Positions 6,121 through 13,916 of a stretch of 38,450 bases of DNA are shown in pieces (the first letter of the stretch is position 1; each line of letters starts with the position of its first letter). Made by a program: the position numbers and the translations under genes. The stretch is from Planctomycetaceae bacterium (GTDB taxonomy: Bacteria > Planctomycetota > Planctomycetia > Pirellulales > UBA1268): positions 1 to 38,450 of the forward strand of contig SXWC01000120.1 in assembly GCA_005789975.1 (NCBI GenBank). Reading direction: 5' to 3'. Below the pieces are notes generated by a model that saw nothing but the letters and a program-made list of their open reading frames with translations, did no database searches and was not told where the DNA came from.

Positions 6121-8949
6121 TCAGGGCCTGCTCGTGCCGAGGAGTTTCTCTTCCTCTTCCTCCTGGATGATGATCCGCGGCGTGACCATCAGCATCAGGC
6201 TGTCGGTGGTGCGTCCCATGCCGACGTTCTTGAAGAGCCGGTTGATGTAGGGAATCTTCGAGAGGATCGGCACGCCAAACTCGTTGCGGCCTTCGCGGAG
6301 CCGCTTGATGCCGCCGAGGAGCACCGTGCCGCCGTCGGGCACGCTGACGGTCGTCGTGACCGTCGTGAACAGGAACTCCGGCAACTGGATGGTGGTGCCG
6401 TTCGACTGGAGTTCGAGTTCGCCCGTCGAGGCGGCGCTGCCGTTGAGTCCGACGAGTCCGTTCGCGCCGGGGACCTTCAGGTCGGTGCCGTTTTTCTCGT
6501 CGCTGCTCTTCGATTTCGTCGATCGTGAACCCTCGAACTGGAACTCCTCGACGCGGCCGATCTGGGAGAAGAACGGCACGAGCGTGAGCCGGACGAATCG
6601 CCGGTCGTTGGAGACGACGGCCTGCACGTTGACCGCGGTGCCCTCGTTGAGCACGGTGATCACCGGCTGCTGGGCCGCGGAGAAGTCGCCCACGACCGGC
6701 ACGACGGCCGTGACGAAGGGCCGCTGCCGCGTGTCCGAGACGAAAGCCTGCTGGCCGTTGAAGAGCGTGACCTTCGGGGCCTGCATGACGTTCGACCGCG
6801 TGTTGCCCTGCGCCGCCTGGATCAGGAAGTAGGCCTCGATGTCGGACAGGATCGCGAATCCGAAGTTGGCCGCGCTCGTTGCCGGATCGGGGAGCCCCGG
6901 CAGACTCGGGACAGTGGCGCTTCCGAAGCTGTTCTGCCGGAACGGGATCGAATAGAAGCTGCGGCCGGCCGGCGCCGCGGCGGCGCCAACCTGGCCCCCG
7001 ATTCCCGTGCCCGTGTTGTAGAGGGCCACGCCGGGATTGCCGGTGTTGTCGAGGCCGATCGTCTGCGACCGACCGCCGGGGACCGCGTTGATGCCCTGGC
7101 TGAAGGGCGAGGTCGAGCCGTTGCTCTGGGTCGGGATCGCCGTCATGTTGAGCGGGTCACGGACGTTGGTCTGGATGTTGAAGTCGAAGTCCACCCCGAT
7201 CCGTTCGAAGAACGTGTCGGCGAGCGTGATGAACCGCACCTCGATCGTGACCTGCAGATCCTGGAGCCGGCGGAGCTGTTCGAGCAGGTCGGCGATCTCC
7301 TCGTGCACCTCCTGCGTCTGGCTGACGACGAGGCTGAGATTCGTCTCGAACGGCCGGATCGCGCCGGGGCCGCCGGTCGTGTCCCACGTGGTCTGGGCGA
7401 CGGTGCTCTGGATGAGGTCGATGAGGGGCTGGAAGTTCTGCTGCCCGCCGCCGACCGAGGGCGGACCGAACGGGATGGAGGGGGTGGAGCCGGTCGCGGG
7501 CGGACCGCCGCCGCCGAGTTGCAGCTGGGCCAGCGAGGCCGCTTCGAGGGCCGCATCGCCGCCGGCCCTGGCCGGTGCCGCGTTGATGCCCGCAGGCGGC
7601 GGGCCGACCTGCACGGCGAGATTGTTTCTGGCGGCGATCTGGGAATAGCCGTCGCGGAGCGCGCCGGTGATGCCCAGGCCGTCCGAGGAGAAGTTGGGGA
7701 TCGGCAGGACGAGGTCGGCGACCGGGTAGGTGACGGCGTAAACCTCCCCCTTCACGAGTTTCGGACTGGTGATCTTCAGGACCTCGTTCTTGACGACGTA
7801 GCCCAGGTGGAGCGGCTCCAGGAGGAGCGTGAGCGCGCTTTTCAGCGAGATCGACTGGTCGAGGGCGAGCGTGACCGGGGTGTCGCTGCGGACCGCCTCC
7901 TGATCGAGGCCCACCATGTCGAGGTGAATCGCCATGTCGGCCTGCCTGGCCAGGGCGTCGATCACCGCCGACAGGGGCTGTTCCCGGTAGGCGGGCTTCA
8001 CCGGAGTCTCGAGCTTCCTGTGGATCGCGACCTCGGCGGCCGTGGCCCGCGAACGCCCCTCCGCGAGTCGCTGCGTCCGCGACTTGGTCAGATCCTGCCA
8101 ATCCTTCGTGTCGGGAAACTTGATCGGGCCCGCGAACGGCGTCGCCGAGTCCTCGACGTCCTCGGCGACATCGAGAAAGCCGGCCTGATGATCCCCTTCG
8201 ATCGACTTCTGGGCGTCGAGCCGCCGGATCAATCGGCTCTGCGCGAGCAACTGCCGCACGACGGCGTTGTCCGGCGCGAGTTGGCCGGCCTTCTTGGCGA
8301 TCGCCTCGGCCTCCGGGAAGCGACGCTCATCGACGAGCGTGTTGTATTCCTCCACGAGCATGGCGATCCGCTGATCCACCTCCACCCGCTGGGCTCGGTC
8401 ACGATCGACCCGGGCTTCGACCTGCGCGTTCTGCTTGTCGAGGGCCAGTTCGGCCCGTCGCTTGCCCGTCGCCTCCTCGATGTCGCGGCGGGTCCGCTCG
8501 ATGCGGCGGAGCATCTGCGTTTTGGTCTCCTCCGGAATCGGCTGGCCCTCGAGGGTCTTCGCCGTGGCGTCGAGCAGGTCCAGGGCGTCGGACGGCGACT
8601 TTTGCGAGAGCCGCTTCGCCTCGAGTTGTTTGGCCGCCACCTCGGCGGAGATTCGCGCGAGGAGGAGGTTGTCGGCCGCGTCGCCCGTGGCCGCGGAGGC
8701 CTGCGGGGCTGGCGGACGGAGAGCCCGCGGCTTCGAGGCCTGATCGACGGCATCCTCGATCATGCGGCGGGCCGCCGCCTCGTCGGTCGTGCTCGAAGGG
8801 GCTGGCAGCTCCTCCGACCCTGCCGGGGCCGCGGCCCATCCCCAAGCCAGCAGGACCGCAGTCGCGGCAAAGCAACGACCATGGTTCGCAGTGAATCCGC
8901 GGTGCCGGCGACGATCGCTCGCGTGGCTTCGGGTCGAGATGCGTGGCAT
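6121..8949 (-). CDS. Secretin (type II/III secretion or pilus family outer-membrane channel)
   Basis: A 942-residue protein. The ATG at 8949 is chosen because a signal peptide follows (charged N-region, then CFAATAVLLAWGWAAAPAGS); the open frame continues upstream to 9402 but that part is not protein-like and contains the promoter. The first 300 residues after the signal are helical and charged. An STN/N0-type segment follows (QPLSAVIDALARQADMAIHL, then SLKSALTLLLEPLHLGYVVK), then a Gly/Pro-rich spacer and an N1/N2-type strand (LRRLQDLQVTIEVRFITLAD). The C-terminal beta-barrel holds the secretin signature VPDGGTVLLGGIKR and ends in LMLMVTPRIIIQEEEEEK. It should form a multimeric outer-membrane channel. 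No other secretion or pilus gene is in the window, so its partners are unknown. Confidence 0.9.
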   Translation of the reverse strand: MPRISTRSHASDRRRHRGFTANHGRCFAATAVLLAWGWAAAPAGSEELPAPSSTTDEAAARRMIEDAVDQASKPRALRPPAPQASAATGDAADNLLLARISAEVAAKQLEAKRLSQKSPSDALDLLDATAKTLEGQPIPEETKTQMLRRIERTRRDIEEATGKRRAELALDKQNAQVEARVDRDRAQRVEVDQRIAMLVEEYNTLVDERRFPEAEAIAKKAGQLAPDNAVVRQLLAQSRLIRRLDAQKSIEGDHQAGFLDVAEDVEDSATPFAGPIKFPDTKDWQDLTKSRTQRLAEGRSRATAAEVAIHRKLETPVKPAYREQPLSAVIDALARQADMAIHLDMVGLDQEAVRSDTPVTLALDQSISLKSALTLLLEPLHLGYVVKNEVLKITSPKLVKGEVYAVTYPVADLVLPIPNFSSDGLGITGALRDGYSQIAARNNLAVQVGPPPAGINAAPARAGGDAALEAASLAQLQLGGGGPPATGSTPSIPFGPPSVGGGQQNFQPLIDLIQSTVAQTTWDTTGGPGAIRPFETNLSLVVSQTQEVHEEIADLLEQLRRLQDLQVTIEVRFITLADTFFERIGVDFDFNIQTNVRDPLNMTAIPTQSNGSTSPFSQGINAVPGGRSQTIGLDNTGNPGVALYNTGTGIGGQVGAAAAPAGRSFYSIPFRQNSFGSATVPSLPGLPDPATSAANFGFAILSDIEAYFLIQAAQGNTRSNVMQAPKVTLFNGQQAFVSDTRQRPFVTAVVPVVGDFSAAQQPVITVLNEGTAVNVQAVVSNDRRFVRLTLVPFFSQIGRVEEFQFEGSRSTKSKSSDEKNGTDLKVPGANGLVGLNGSAASTGELELQSNGTTIQLPEFLFTTVTTTVSVPDGGTVLLGGIKRLREGRNEFGVPILSKIPYINRLFKNVGMGRTTDSLMLMVTPRIIIQEEEEEKLLGTSRP

Positions 8950-8990
8950 GGAGAACAAATCCTGTGCGGGAAACAAACCGTGGGGCGGGA

Positions 8991-9020
8991 GAAGTACCTG
9001 CGTCCTCCGGGGCGGGTCAA
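8991..9020 (-). promoter_or_regulatory. Predicted promoter of secretin gene
   Basis: Read leftward: TTGACC (9020-9015), an 18-base spacer and TACTTC (8996-8991), with AGG before the -10 hexamer. The transcription start would be near 8984, giving a 35-base leader to the ATG at 8949. This excludes the longer upstream reading frame as protein. Confidence 0.55.
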
Positions 9021-9144
9021 GGCCACGTCGCGCTGCCGAAATCTGGGCAATCGCGGTGAAATGTGCAGCCGACCCGGTCGCGAGCAGGCTCACTCCGGCT
9101 TTTGCGATGTTTCGCGGGGTTGCAGCGGTTCCCCGTCGCTTGGA

Positions 9145-9169
9145 TCGGGGATGCCCATGCCCCGTCGCC
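9145..9169. repeat. 25-nt element, copy B
   Basis: It matches 5653-5677 at 22 of 25 positions. Both copies sit downstream of a leftward gene and next to a strong hairpin. Here the right end overlaps the left arm of the hairpin at 9161-9185. Confidence 0.5.
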
Positions 9170-9185
9170 GGTCGTTCGCGACGGG
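9161..9185 (-). terminator. Hairpin after PAS-GAF-receiver gene
   Basis: A perfect 8-bp inverted repeat: CCCGTCGC (9161-9168) and GCGACGGG (9178-9185) with a 9-base loop. It lies about 105 bases after the stop of the regulator gene (leftward) and upstream of the secretin promoter, so it could separate the two transcription units. There is no T-tract. Confidence 0.4.
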
Positions 9186-9289
9186 CTTCGTGCCCTCCGC
9201 TCACTCGGATGCGGACGGCGCTTCGAAATCCGCGATTCGCTTGTCTGCAGACGCCGGCTCGTGGAGCATGGGCACGGCAAACTTCGGAG

Positions 9290-10879
9290 CTAGGCGGGGT
9301 CCGAGGGGTCGGTGGAGGCGACGGGCGCCGCCTGCCTGCGGAGGACCGCTTTCTCGACGGTGTCAAGGAGCTGATCGACGCGGAACGGCTTGAAGAGCAC
9401 AAGATCGATCCCGGCCTGCCGCGCCTTCACGATCGAGTGGCCCGGGTCGTAGCCGAAGCCCGTCATGAGCACGAGCGGCACCGGGTCGATGATCTCCTGC
9501 AGTCGGAGCAGGAGTTGATAGCCGCTCATGTCAGGCAGGCGGATGTCGGAAATGATGACGTCATAGGCGTCGCCACTGCCGGCCCTGACCATGGAGGCCG
9601 CCTCGGCGCCGTCACGGGCGGTCTCCACCGTGCATCCCGATCGCTCCAGCAGGGCATGAGCCGCGGCGCGTACCTGCTCGTCTGAATCGACCACCAGGAT
9701 CCTGCTCCCCACGAGGCCCCGGCGTTTTTCCCCCTGCCGCCGCTGGGTGTGCGCCGCCGAGGGCGCCATTTTCTCCCCGACCCGCTGGATCACCTGCTTG
9801 ATGTCGCGGGCATTCTTCAGAATCCGCTGCAGCCGTTCGACGACGTCGGCGTCGTGGCCGATATACCGCTCCATCACGCTTACGGCGTCGTTGAGGATGT
9901 CGTCGACCGGGAGAGCCACCGCGCCGTGGATGGCCTCGATGCTCTCGGCGGCCGTCGAGGCCTTCTCGGCCACGAGCAGTTCGAGGGTGTTGAGGGCCGC
10001 GGCGACGTCCCGCGAGAAAATCTCCAGGAACTGCAGGTCGGTCGTGTCGAATCCGCCGGGCTCCGGGCTCTCCACGTTGAACGTGCCGATCACCTGGTCG
10101 TGAAGCATCAAGGGCACCGTGATCGAACTCTTCGCCCCCTTGCAGCCCTCGAGGTAGAGCGGGTCCTTGGTGGTGTCGCTGCACCAATAACTGTGGCCGG
10201 TCGCGGCGACGTATCCCGTGACGCCGTTGTGCTCCGGTCGCGCGAAGAGAATCCGTGCCTCGGCCTCGGGCTGCATTCCCTCGGCGAGCAGGGGCTCGAG
10301 ACGGCCCGTTTGCCGGTCGAGAAGACGGATCTCGAGCACGTCGAACTGCAGGAGGTCCTTCGAGTAGTGGATGATGTTGCTCTTGAGCAGTTCGATCCGT
10401 TCGTTGACGGTCATGTCGGCCAGTTCGGCCGGGGAGAGGTCGGCGAGAGTCTGCCCGGCGGCGTGGATCGCGGCCCGCTTCTGCTGCTCGAGGATCGTGT
10501 GAGTGACGTCGCGGACCGTCACGACAGTGCGCGGACCGCTCGCGGGATCGGTCGTCACGAAGGCCGCCGACGCATGGACGGCGTAAAACCTGGTGGAGGC
10601 CTTGAGGATCACCGTGGCGGCTCGTCCCGCCAGCAGGGCGTCTTGAAACGCCGCGGCATCGGCGGGCCGCTGCTCCACCGCCGGGCCGGCCAGGGCCGTG
10701 AGAAAGTCGCTGCCCCGCATGTCGCCGCTGCCGCACCAGCGGTTGAGCCGCTCGTTGGCCCAGTCGATCACGGCCCCGGAGCGGAGGACCGCCACGCCGT
10801 CGGGAAGATGTTCGACGACCTCATGGTCGCGGCTTGCGGCCGATGGTGGTTCGGCTGATTGGTCTGCAAACTCCGTCAC
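9290..10879 (-). CDS. PAS-GAF-receiver signalling protein
   Basis: A 529-residue protein. GTG at 10879 is chosen because GGAGGG lies 6 bases before it; the upstream GTG at 10939 falls inside the predicted promoter spacer. Order of domains: PAS-like (about 18-130), GAF (about 150-310, with NGVTGYVAATG and SSITVPLMLHDQVIGTFNVES), a helical linker (about 320-390), and a C-terminal receiver (about 395-515). The receiver has the expected Asp445 (ISDIRLPDMSG), Thr473 (VLMTG) and Lys497 (FKPF). No histidine-kinase ATPase, no DNA-binding domain and no GGDEF/EAL output is present, so it is probably a sensor-adaptor that receives phosphate from a kinase elsewhere. It is divergent from sdhCAB with adjoining promoters, which may mean shared control; this is inference. 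Confidence 0.88.
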   Translation of the reverse strand: MTEFADQSAEPPSAASRDHEVVEHLPDGVAVLRSGAVIDWANERLNRWCGSGDMRGSDFLTALAGPAVEQRPADAAAFQDALLAGRAATVILKASTRFYAVHASAAFVTTDPASGPRTVVTVRDVTHTILEQQKRAAIHAAGQTLADLSPAELADMTVNERIELLKSNIIHYSKDLLQFDVLEIRLLDRQTGRLEPLLAEGMQPEAEARILFARPEHNGVTGYVAATGHSYWCSDTTKDPLYLEGCKGAKSSITVPLMLHDQVIGTFNVESPEPGGFDTTDLQFLEIFSRDVAAALNTLELLVAEKASTAAESIEAIHGAVALPVDDILNDAVSVMERYIGHDADVVERLQRILKNARDIKQVIQRVGEKMAPSAAHTQRRQGEKRRGLVGSRILVVDSDEQVRAAAHALLERSGCTVETARDGAEAASMVRAGSGDAYDVIISDIRLPDMSGYQLLLRLQEIIDPVPLVLMTGFGYDPGHSIVKARQAGIDLVLFKPFRVDQLLDTVEKAVLRRQAAPVASTDPSDPA

Positions 10880-10918
10880 CAGCCACCCTCCGTAGCCGAC
10901 AGGTCGATCGTGTTCCCG

Positions 10919-10947
10919 AGTATAAAATCGGTCGTGCACGCCGCCAA
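10919..10947 (-). promoter_or_regulatory. Predicted promoter of PAS-GAF-receiver gene
   Basis: Read leftward: TTGGCG (10947-10942), an exact 17-base spacer and TATACT (10924-10919). This is the best sigma-70-like promoter in the window. The start would be near 10912, giving a leader of about 33 bases to the GTG at 10879. Confidence 0.6.
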
Positions 10948-10961
10948 ATCTTGAACCGCCG

Positions 10962-10989
10962 TTGTCGCGTGGCGGAGCCCACCTATACT
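10962..10989 (+). promoter_or_regulatory. Predicted promoter of sdhCAB
   Basis: TTGTCG (10962-10967), a 16-base spacer and TATACT (10984-10989). Its -35 box is only 14 bases from the -35 box of the leftward promoter at 10942-10947, so one bound regulator could touch both. The start near 10996 gives a leader of about 87 bases. Confidence 0.55.
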
Positions 10990-11041
10990 CCCGCAGGTGG
11001 TCGTGGTCGTTCTGGAGCCGGCGCCCGAGGCTGGCCCCTCA

Positions 11042-11066
11042 CCCCCCCCCGACGGCGGCGCCGTCG
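11042..11066 (+). promoter_or_regulatory. C9 tract and hairpin in sdh leader
   Basis: A run of nine C (11042-11050) is directly followed by a 7-bp hairpin (11050-11056 with 11060-11066, GGC triloop). The hairpin ends 16 bases before the GTG start of sdhC and could mask the weak ribosome binding site. Function is speculative. Confidence 0.35.
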
Positions 11067-11082
11067 CTCTCCGAGGCCGATC

Positions 11083-11853
11083 GTGAGTCAGACCCCTTCG
11101 TCGTTCCTGGACCGTCATCAGTTCCTCATCTACCGGCTGTTCTCGCTGGCGGGGCTGATTCCCGTCGGCGCCTTCCTGGCGGTTCATCTGCTCACCAACT
11201 CGTCGATCCTGGCGGGTGATGACGGCCGCACGTTTCAGTCCCGGGTCGACCTGATCCATTCGTTGGGACCGCTCCTGGTCCCGATCGAATGGGCCTTCAT
11301 CTTCCTGCCGATGCTTTTTCACGCGGCGGTCGGCTTCGTCATCATCGCCAACGGGATGCCGAATGTCGGGTCGTACGCGTACGTGGGGAATGTCCGCTAC
11401 ACGCTCCAGCGGGCGACGGGAATGATCGCCTTCGCCTTCATTGTCTGGCACGTTCTCCAGCTGCACTGGCTCGGACAGCCGTTCGGCGGGGGGCGGTTCG
11501 ACCCGCACCACGCGGCCAGTTCGGCATCCGAGGTGCTCAAACCGACAGTCGTCGCGATCCTGTACGCGATCGGCGTCCTCTCGACCGTATTCCACTTCGC
11601 CAATGGTCTCTGGACCCTCGGGATCACCTGGGGCCTGTGGACGAGCCCGGCGGCGATGCGGCGTGCCAACGCGGTCAGCGTCGTCGTGGGCCTCGGGCTG
11701 GCGGCGGCCGGTCTGGGTGCCCTGGGGGGCATGCGATCGCTCGACGTCGCCAAGGCCCGCGAGGCCGAAACCTGGATGGAAAAGCAAAAGCAGTTGCTGA
11801 GCACGCCCGGCGTCGCGGTCCCGCCGGTGCCCATTCCCAATCCAGCCCGCTAA
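11083..11853 (+). CDS. sdhC: Succinate dehydrogenase cytochrome b558 subunit
   Basis: A 256-residue membrane protein, matching the single-subunit b558-type anchor of Bacillus-like succinate dehydrogenases, so no separate sdhD is needed. GTG at 11083 is chosen because the protein from there (SQTPSSFLDRHQFLIYRLFSLAGLIPVGAFLAVH) matches the family N-terminus; GAGG lies upstream. Five membrane helices are visible at about residues 17-37, 66-88, 105-127, 153-177 and 195-215. Histidines suited to di-haem ligation occur in the helices (LAVHLLTN, LFHAAVG, IVWHVLQLHW, VFHFANG). It anchors SdhA/SdhB and passes electrons to quinone. The first gene of sdhCAB; SdhA follows after 19 bases. Confidence 0.93.
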   Translation: MSQTPSSFLDRHQFLIYRLFSLAGLIPVGAFLAVHLLTNSSILAGDDGRTFQSRVDLIHSLGPLLVPIEWAFIFLPMLFHAAVGFVIIANGMPNVGSYAYVGNVRYTLQRATGMIAFAFIVWHVLQLHWLGQPFGGGRFDPHHAASSASEVLKPTVVAILYAIGVLSTVFHFANGLWTLGITWGLWTSPAAMRRANAVSVVVGLGLAAAGLGALGGMRSLDVAKAREAETWMEKQKQLLSTPGVAVPPVPIPNPAR

Positions 11854-11872
11854 GTTCAGGAGGGTACAGGCC

Positions 11873-13852
11873 ATGGCGCAGCCCAGGGTTCTCGTGATCG
11901 GTGGCGGTCTGGCGGGCCTTTCGGCCTCCATGCGACTGGCCGAGTTGGGCGTCGGTGTCGATCTCATCAGCCTCGTGCCGGTGAAGCGGTCGCACAGCGT
12001 CTGTGCCCAGGGGGGCATCAACAGCGTCAACGCCCTGACGCGTCAGCAGGGTGACAACGAGTGGAAGCACCTCGACGACACCGTCTACGGGGGCGACTTC
12101 CTCCAGCACCAGCCCCCGGTCAAGGAAATGACCGACTGGGGTCCGCGGATCATCGATCTGATGGACAGGCTCGGCGTTCCGTTCAACCGCACGTCGGAGG
12201 GATTTCGCGACCAGCGGCGGTTCGGCGGCACGCTCTACAAGCGGACGGCCTTCGCGGGGGCGACGACGGGCCAGCAACTGCTCTACGCGCTCGACGAGCA
12301 GGTGCGGCGGCGCGAGGTCGAGGGCCTGATCAAGAAGTGGGAGTTTTGGGACTTCCTCGCGCCGGTGCTCGATGAGTCGGGCCGCTGCCGCGGGGCTGTC
12401 TGCCAGGATCTCGTCACGATGCAGTTCCGGGCGTTTCAGGCCGACGCGGTCGTGCTGGCGACGGGCGGCAACGGACTGATCTATGGACGGTCCACGATGT
12501 CGATGGTCTGCAACGGCAGTGCCGTGAGCCGGGCCTACCGGGCCGGTGCGTGGTACGGAAACGGCGAGTTCATCCAGGTGCATCCCACGGCGATCCCGGG
12601 TGCCGACAAACTCCGGCTGATGAGCGAGAGCGCCCGTGGCGAGGGGGGCCGGGTCTGGGTTCCGAAGATCCCGCAGGATCCCCGTGATCCGCGAGACATC
12701 CCCGAGGCCGAGCGTTCCTATTTTCTGGAGGAGCGCTATCCGAAGTACGGCAACCTCGTGCCCCGCGACATCGCCACCCGCGAGATCTTCGACATCTGCA
12801 CGACCGAGGGCCTCTCGGTCGAGAAGGACCGCCTCTGCGTCTACCTCGACCTGACCCATATTCCCCGGGAAACGCTCGATCGCAAACTCGGCGGCATCCT
12901 CGAGATCTACGAGAAGTTCCAGGGTGTCGATCCGAGATCGGTGCCGATGAAGATCTTCCCGGCCGTGCACTACTCGATGGGTGGCCTGTGGGTCGACTAC
13001 GAGCGGAGCGCCTCCGGCGGCATGGTGGAGGGGTCGCCACGCAATCAACAGACGAGCATCCCCGGGATGTACGCGATCGGCGAATGTGACTACCAGTATC
13101 ACGGTGCCAACCGCCTCGGGGCCAACTCGCTCCTCTCCTGCATCTTCAGCGGTCTCTTCATCGCCCCGACGCTGGCAAACCTGACCGCTGCTCCGGCGGG
13201 TGATTCGGCGCGGCTCTTCGAGGGGGAGATCCGGCGGCAGGAGGAGCGTCATCGGGAACTGCTCGCCCGCACGGCGAGCGGCGAGAATCCCTACGATCTC
13301 CACCAGCAACTCGGCGGCATCATGACCCGCGTCGCGACGGTCGTGCGGCGAAACGAGCAGTTGGCCGCGGCCTACGAGGAGGTCTGCGGGCTGGCGGACC
13401 GGTGGAAGCGGTGCGCCGTTTCCGACACGGGCAACTGGACCAACCAGAATGTCATCTTCACCAAGGCGGTGGGCGACATGTTCCCCGTGGCGAAGCTGAT
13501 CCTCAAGGGAGCGCTGCTGCGGGACGAGTGTCGCGGTGCCCACTTCAAGCCGGCCTTTGCCATGCCCGGCCTCGCGGCCACCGATCCCGTCGGAAAGCGA
13601 CGCGAGGCGGAGCAGTGGTGCGACGCCTTCGAGGCCAACACGCGAAAGTGGCTCAAGTCGACGATCGCGAAGTGCGACGCCGACGGCAACCCGGACATCT
13701 CCTTCCAGGACGTCGATACCTCGCTGATTCCCCCGCGGCCCCGGCTTTACGGTCTGGTCGGGGCGGACGCGATCGAGGAAGTCTGGAAGGAGCGGACGGC
13801 GGTGGGCCATGCCGCACCGGCAGGCGGACGGACCGTCGGAGCCGGCACGTGA
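11873..13852 (+). CDS. sdhA: Succinate dehydrogenase flavoprotein subunit
   Basis: A 659-residue flavoprotein with a strong AGGAGGG ribosome binding site. The FAD-binding fold starts with VIGGGLAGLSAS (8-19). His41 in RSHSVCAQGGIN is the covalent FAD-attachment residue. Further family motifs are ATGGNG, the HPTAIPG block, the active-site segment with SESARGEGGRVWV, HYSMGGLWVD and RLGANSLLSCIFSGL. It oxidises succinate to fumarate in the TCA cycle, or works in reverse in fumarate reductases. The length and the b558-type anchor next door fit the Bacillus/epsilonproteobacterial type (type B) better than the E. coli type. Operon position two of three. Confidence 0.97.
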   Translation: MAQPRVLVIGGGLAGLSASMRLAELGVGVDLISLVPVKRSHSVCAQGGINSVNALTRQQGDNEWKHLDDTVYGGDFLQHQPPVKEMTDWGPRIIDLMDRLGVPFNRTSEGFRDQRRFGGTLYKRTAFAGATTGQQLLYALDEQVRRREVEGLIKKWEFWDFLAPVLDESGRCRGAVCQDLVTMQFRAFQADAVVLATGGNGLIYGRSTMSMVCNGSAVSRAYRAGAWYGNGEFIQVHPTAIPGADKLRLMSESARGEGGRVWVPKIPQDPRDPRDIPEAERSYFLEERYPKYGNLVPRDIATREIFDICTTEGLSVEKDRLCVYLDLTHIPRETLDRKLGGILEIYEKFQGVDPRSVPMKIFPAVHYSMGGLWVDYERSASGGMVEGSPRNQQTSIPGMYAIGECDYQYHGANRLGANSLLSCIFSGLFIAPTLANLTAAPAGDSARLFEGEIRRQEERHRELLARTASGENPYDLHQQLGGIMTRVATVVRRNEQLAAAYEEVCGLADRWKRCAVSDTGNWTNQNVIFTKAVGDMFPVAKLILKGALLRDECRGAHFKPAFAMPGLAATDPVGKRREAEQWCDAFEANTRKWLKSTIAKCDADGNPDISFQDVDTSLIPPRPRLYGLVGADAIEEVWKERTAVGHAAPAGGRTVGAGT

Positions 13853-13916
13853 GCATGCTCGTATTCACTCCACGCCGCGCGGCGACGGCCGGCGGCCCCA
13901 TGTCGGAGGTCGATCG

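Larger units (their letters stand above)
8950..9289. other. Intergenic region between PAS-GAF-receiver gene and secretin gene
   Basis: About 340 bases with no supported gene. From the regulator gene towards the secretin gene it holds a hairpin at 9161-9185, copy B of the 25-nt element (9145-9169), and a good leftward promoter at 8991-9020. The open frame across it is an upstream extension of the secretin frame without a start signal. Confidence 0.6.

Noticed and set aside
7303..9393. 696-codon open frame opposite the secretin gene
   Set aside because: Low-complexity Arg/Gly/Asp composition, no motif, antisense to a protein with a full secretin signature.
8950..9402. N-terminal extension of the secretin reading frame
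   Set aside because: It contains the predicted promoter and repeat element, overlaps the regulator gene end, and a normal signal peptide starts at 8949.
10880..10939. Upstream GTG (10939) as start of the PAS-GAF-receiver gene
   Set aside because: The codon lies within the spacer of a strong promoter and has no ribosome binding site; GTG 10879 has GGAGGG at 6 bases.
11675..13810. 711-codon open frame opposite sdhA
   Set aside because: Antisense shadow of a conserved gene; composition is typical of reversed GC-rich codons.
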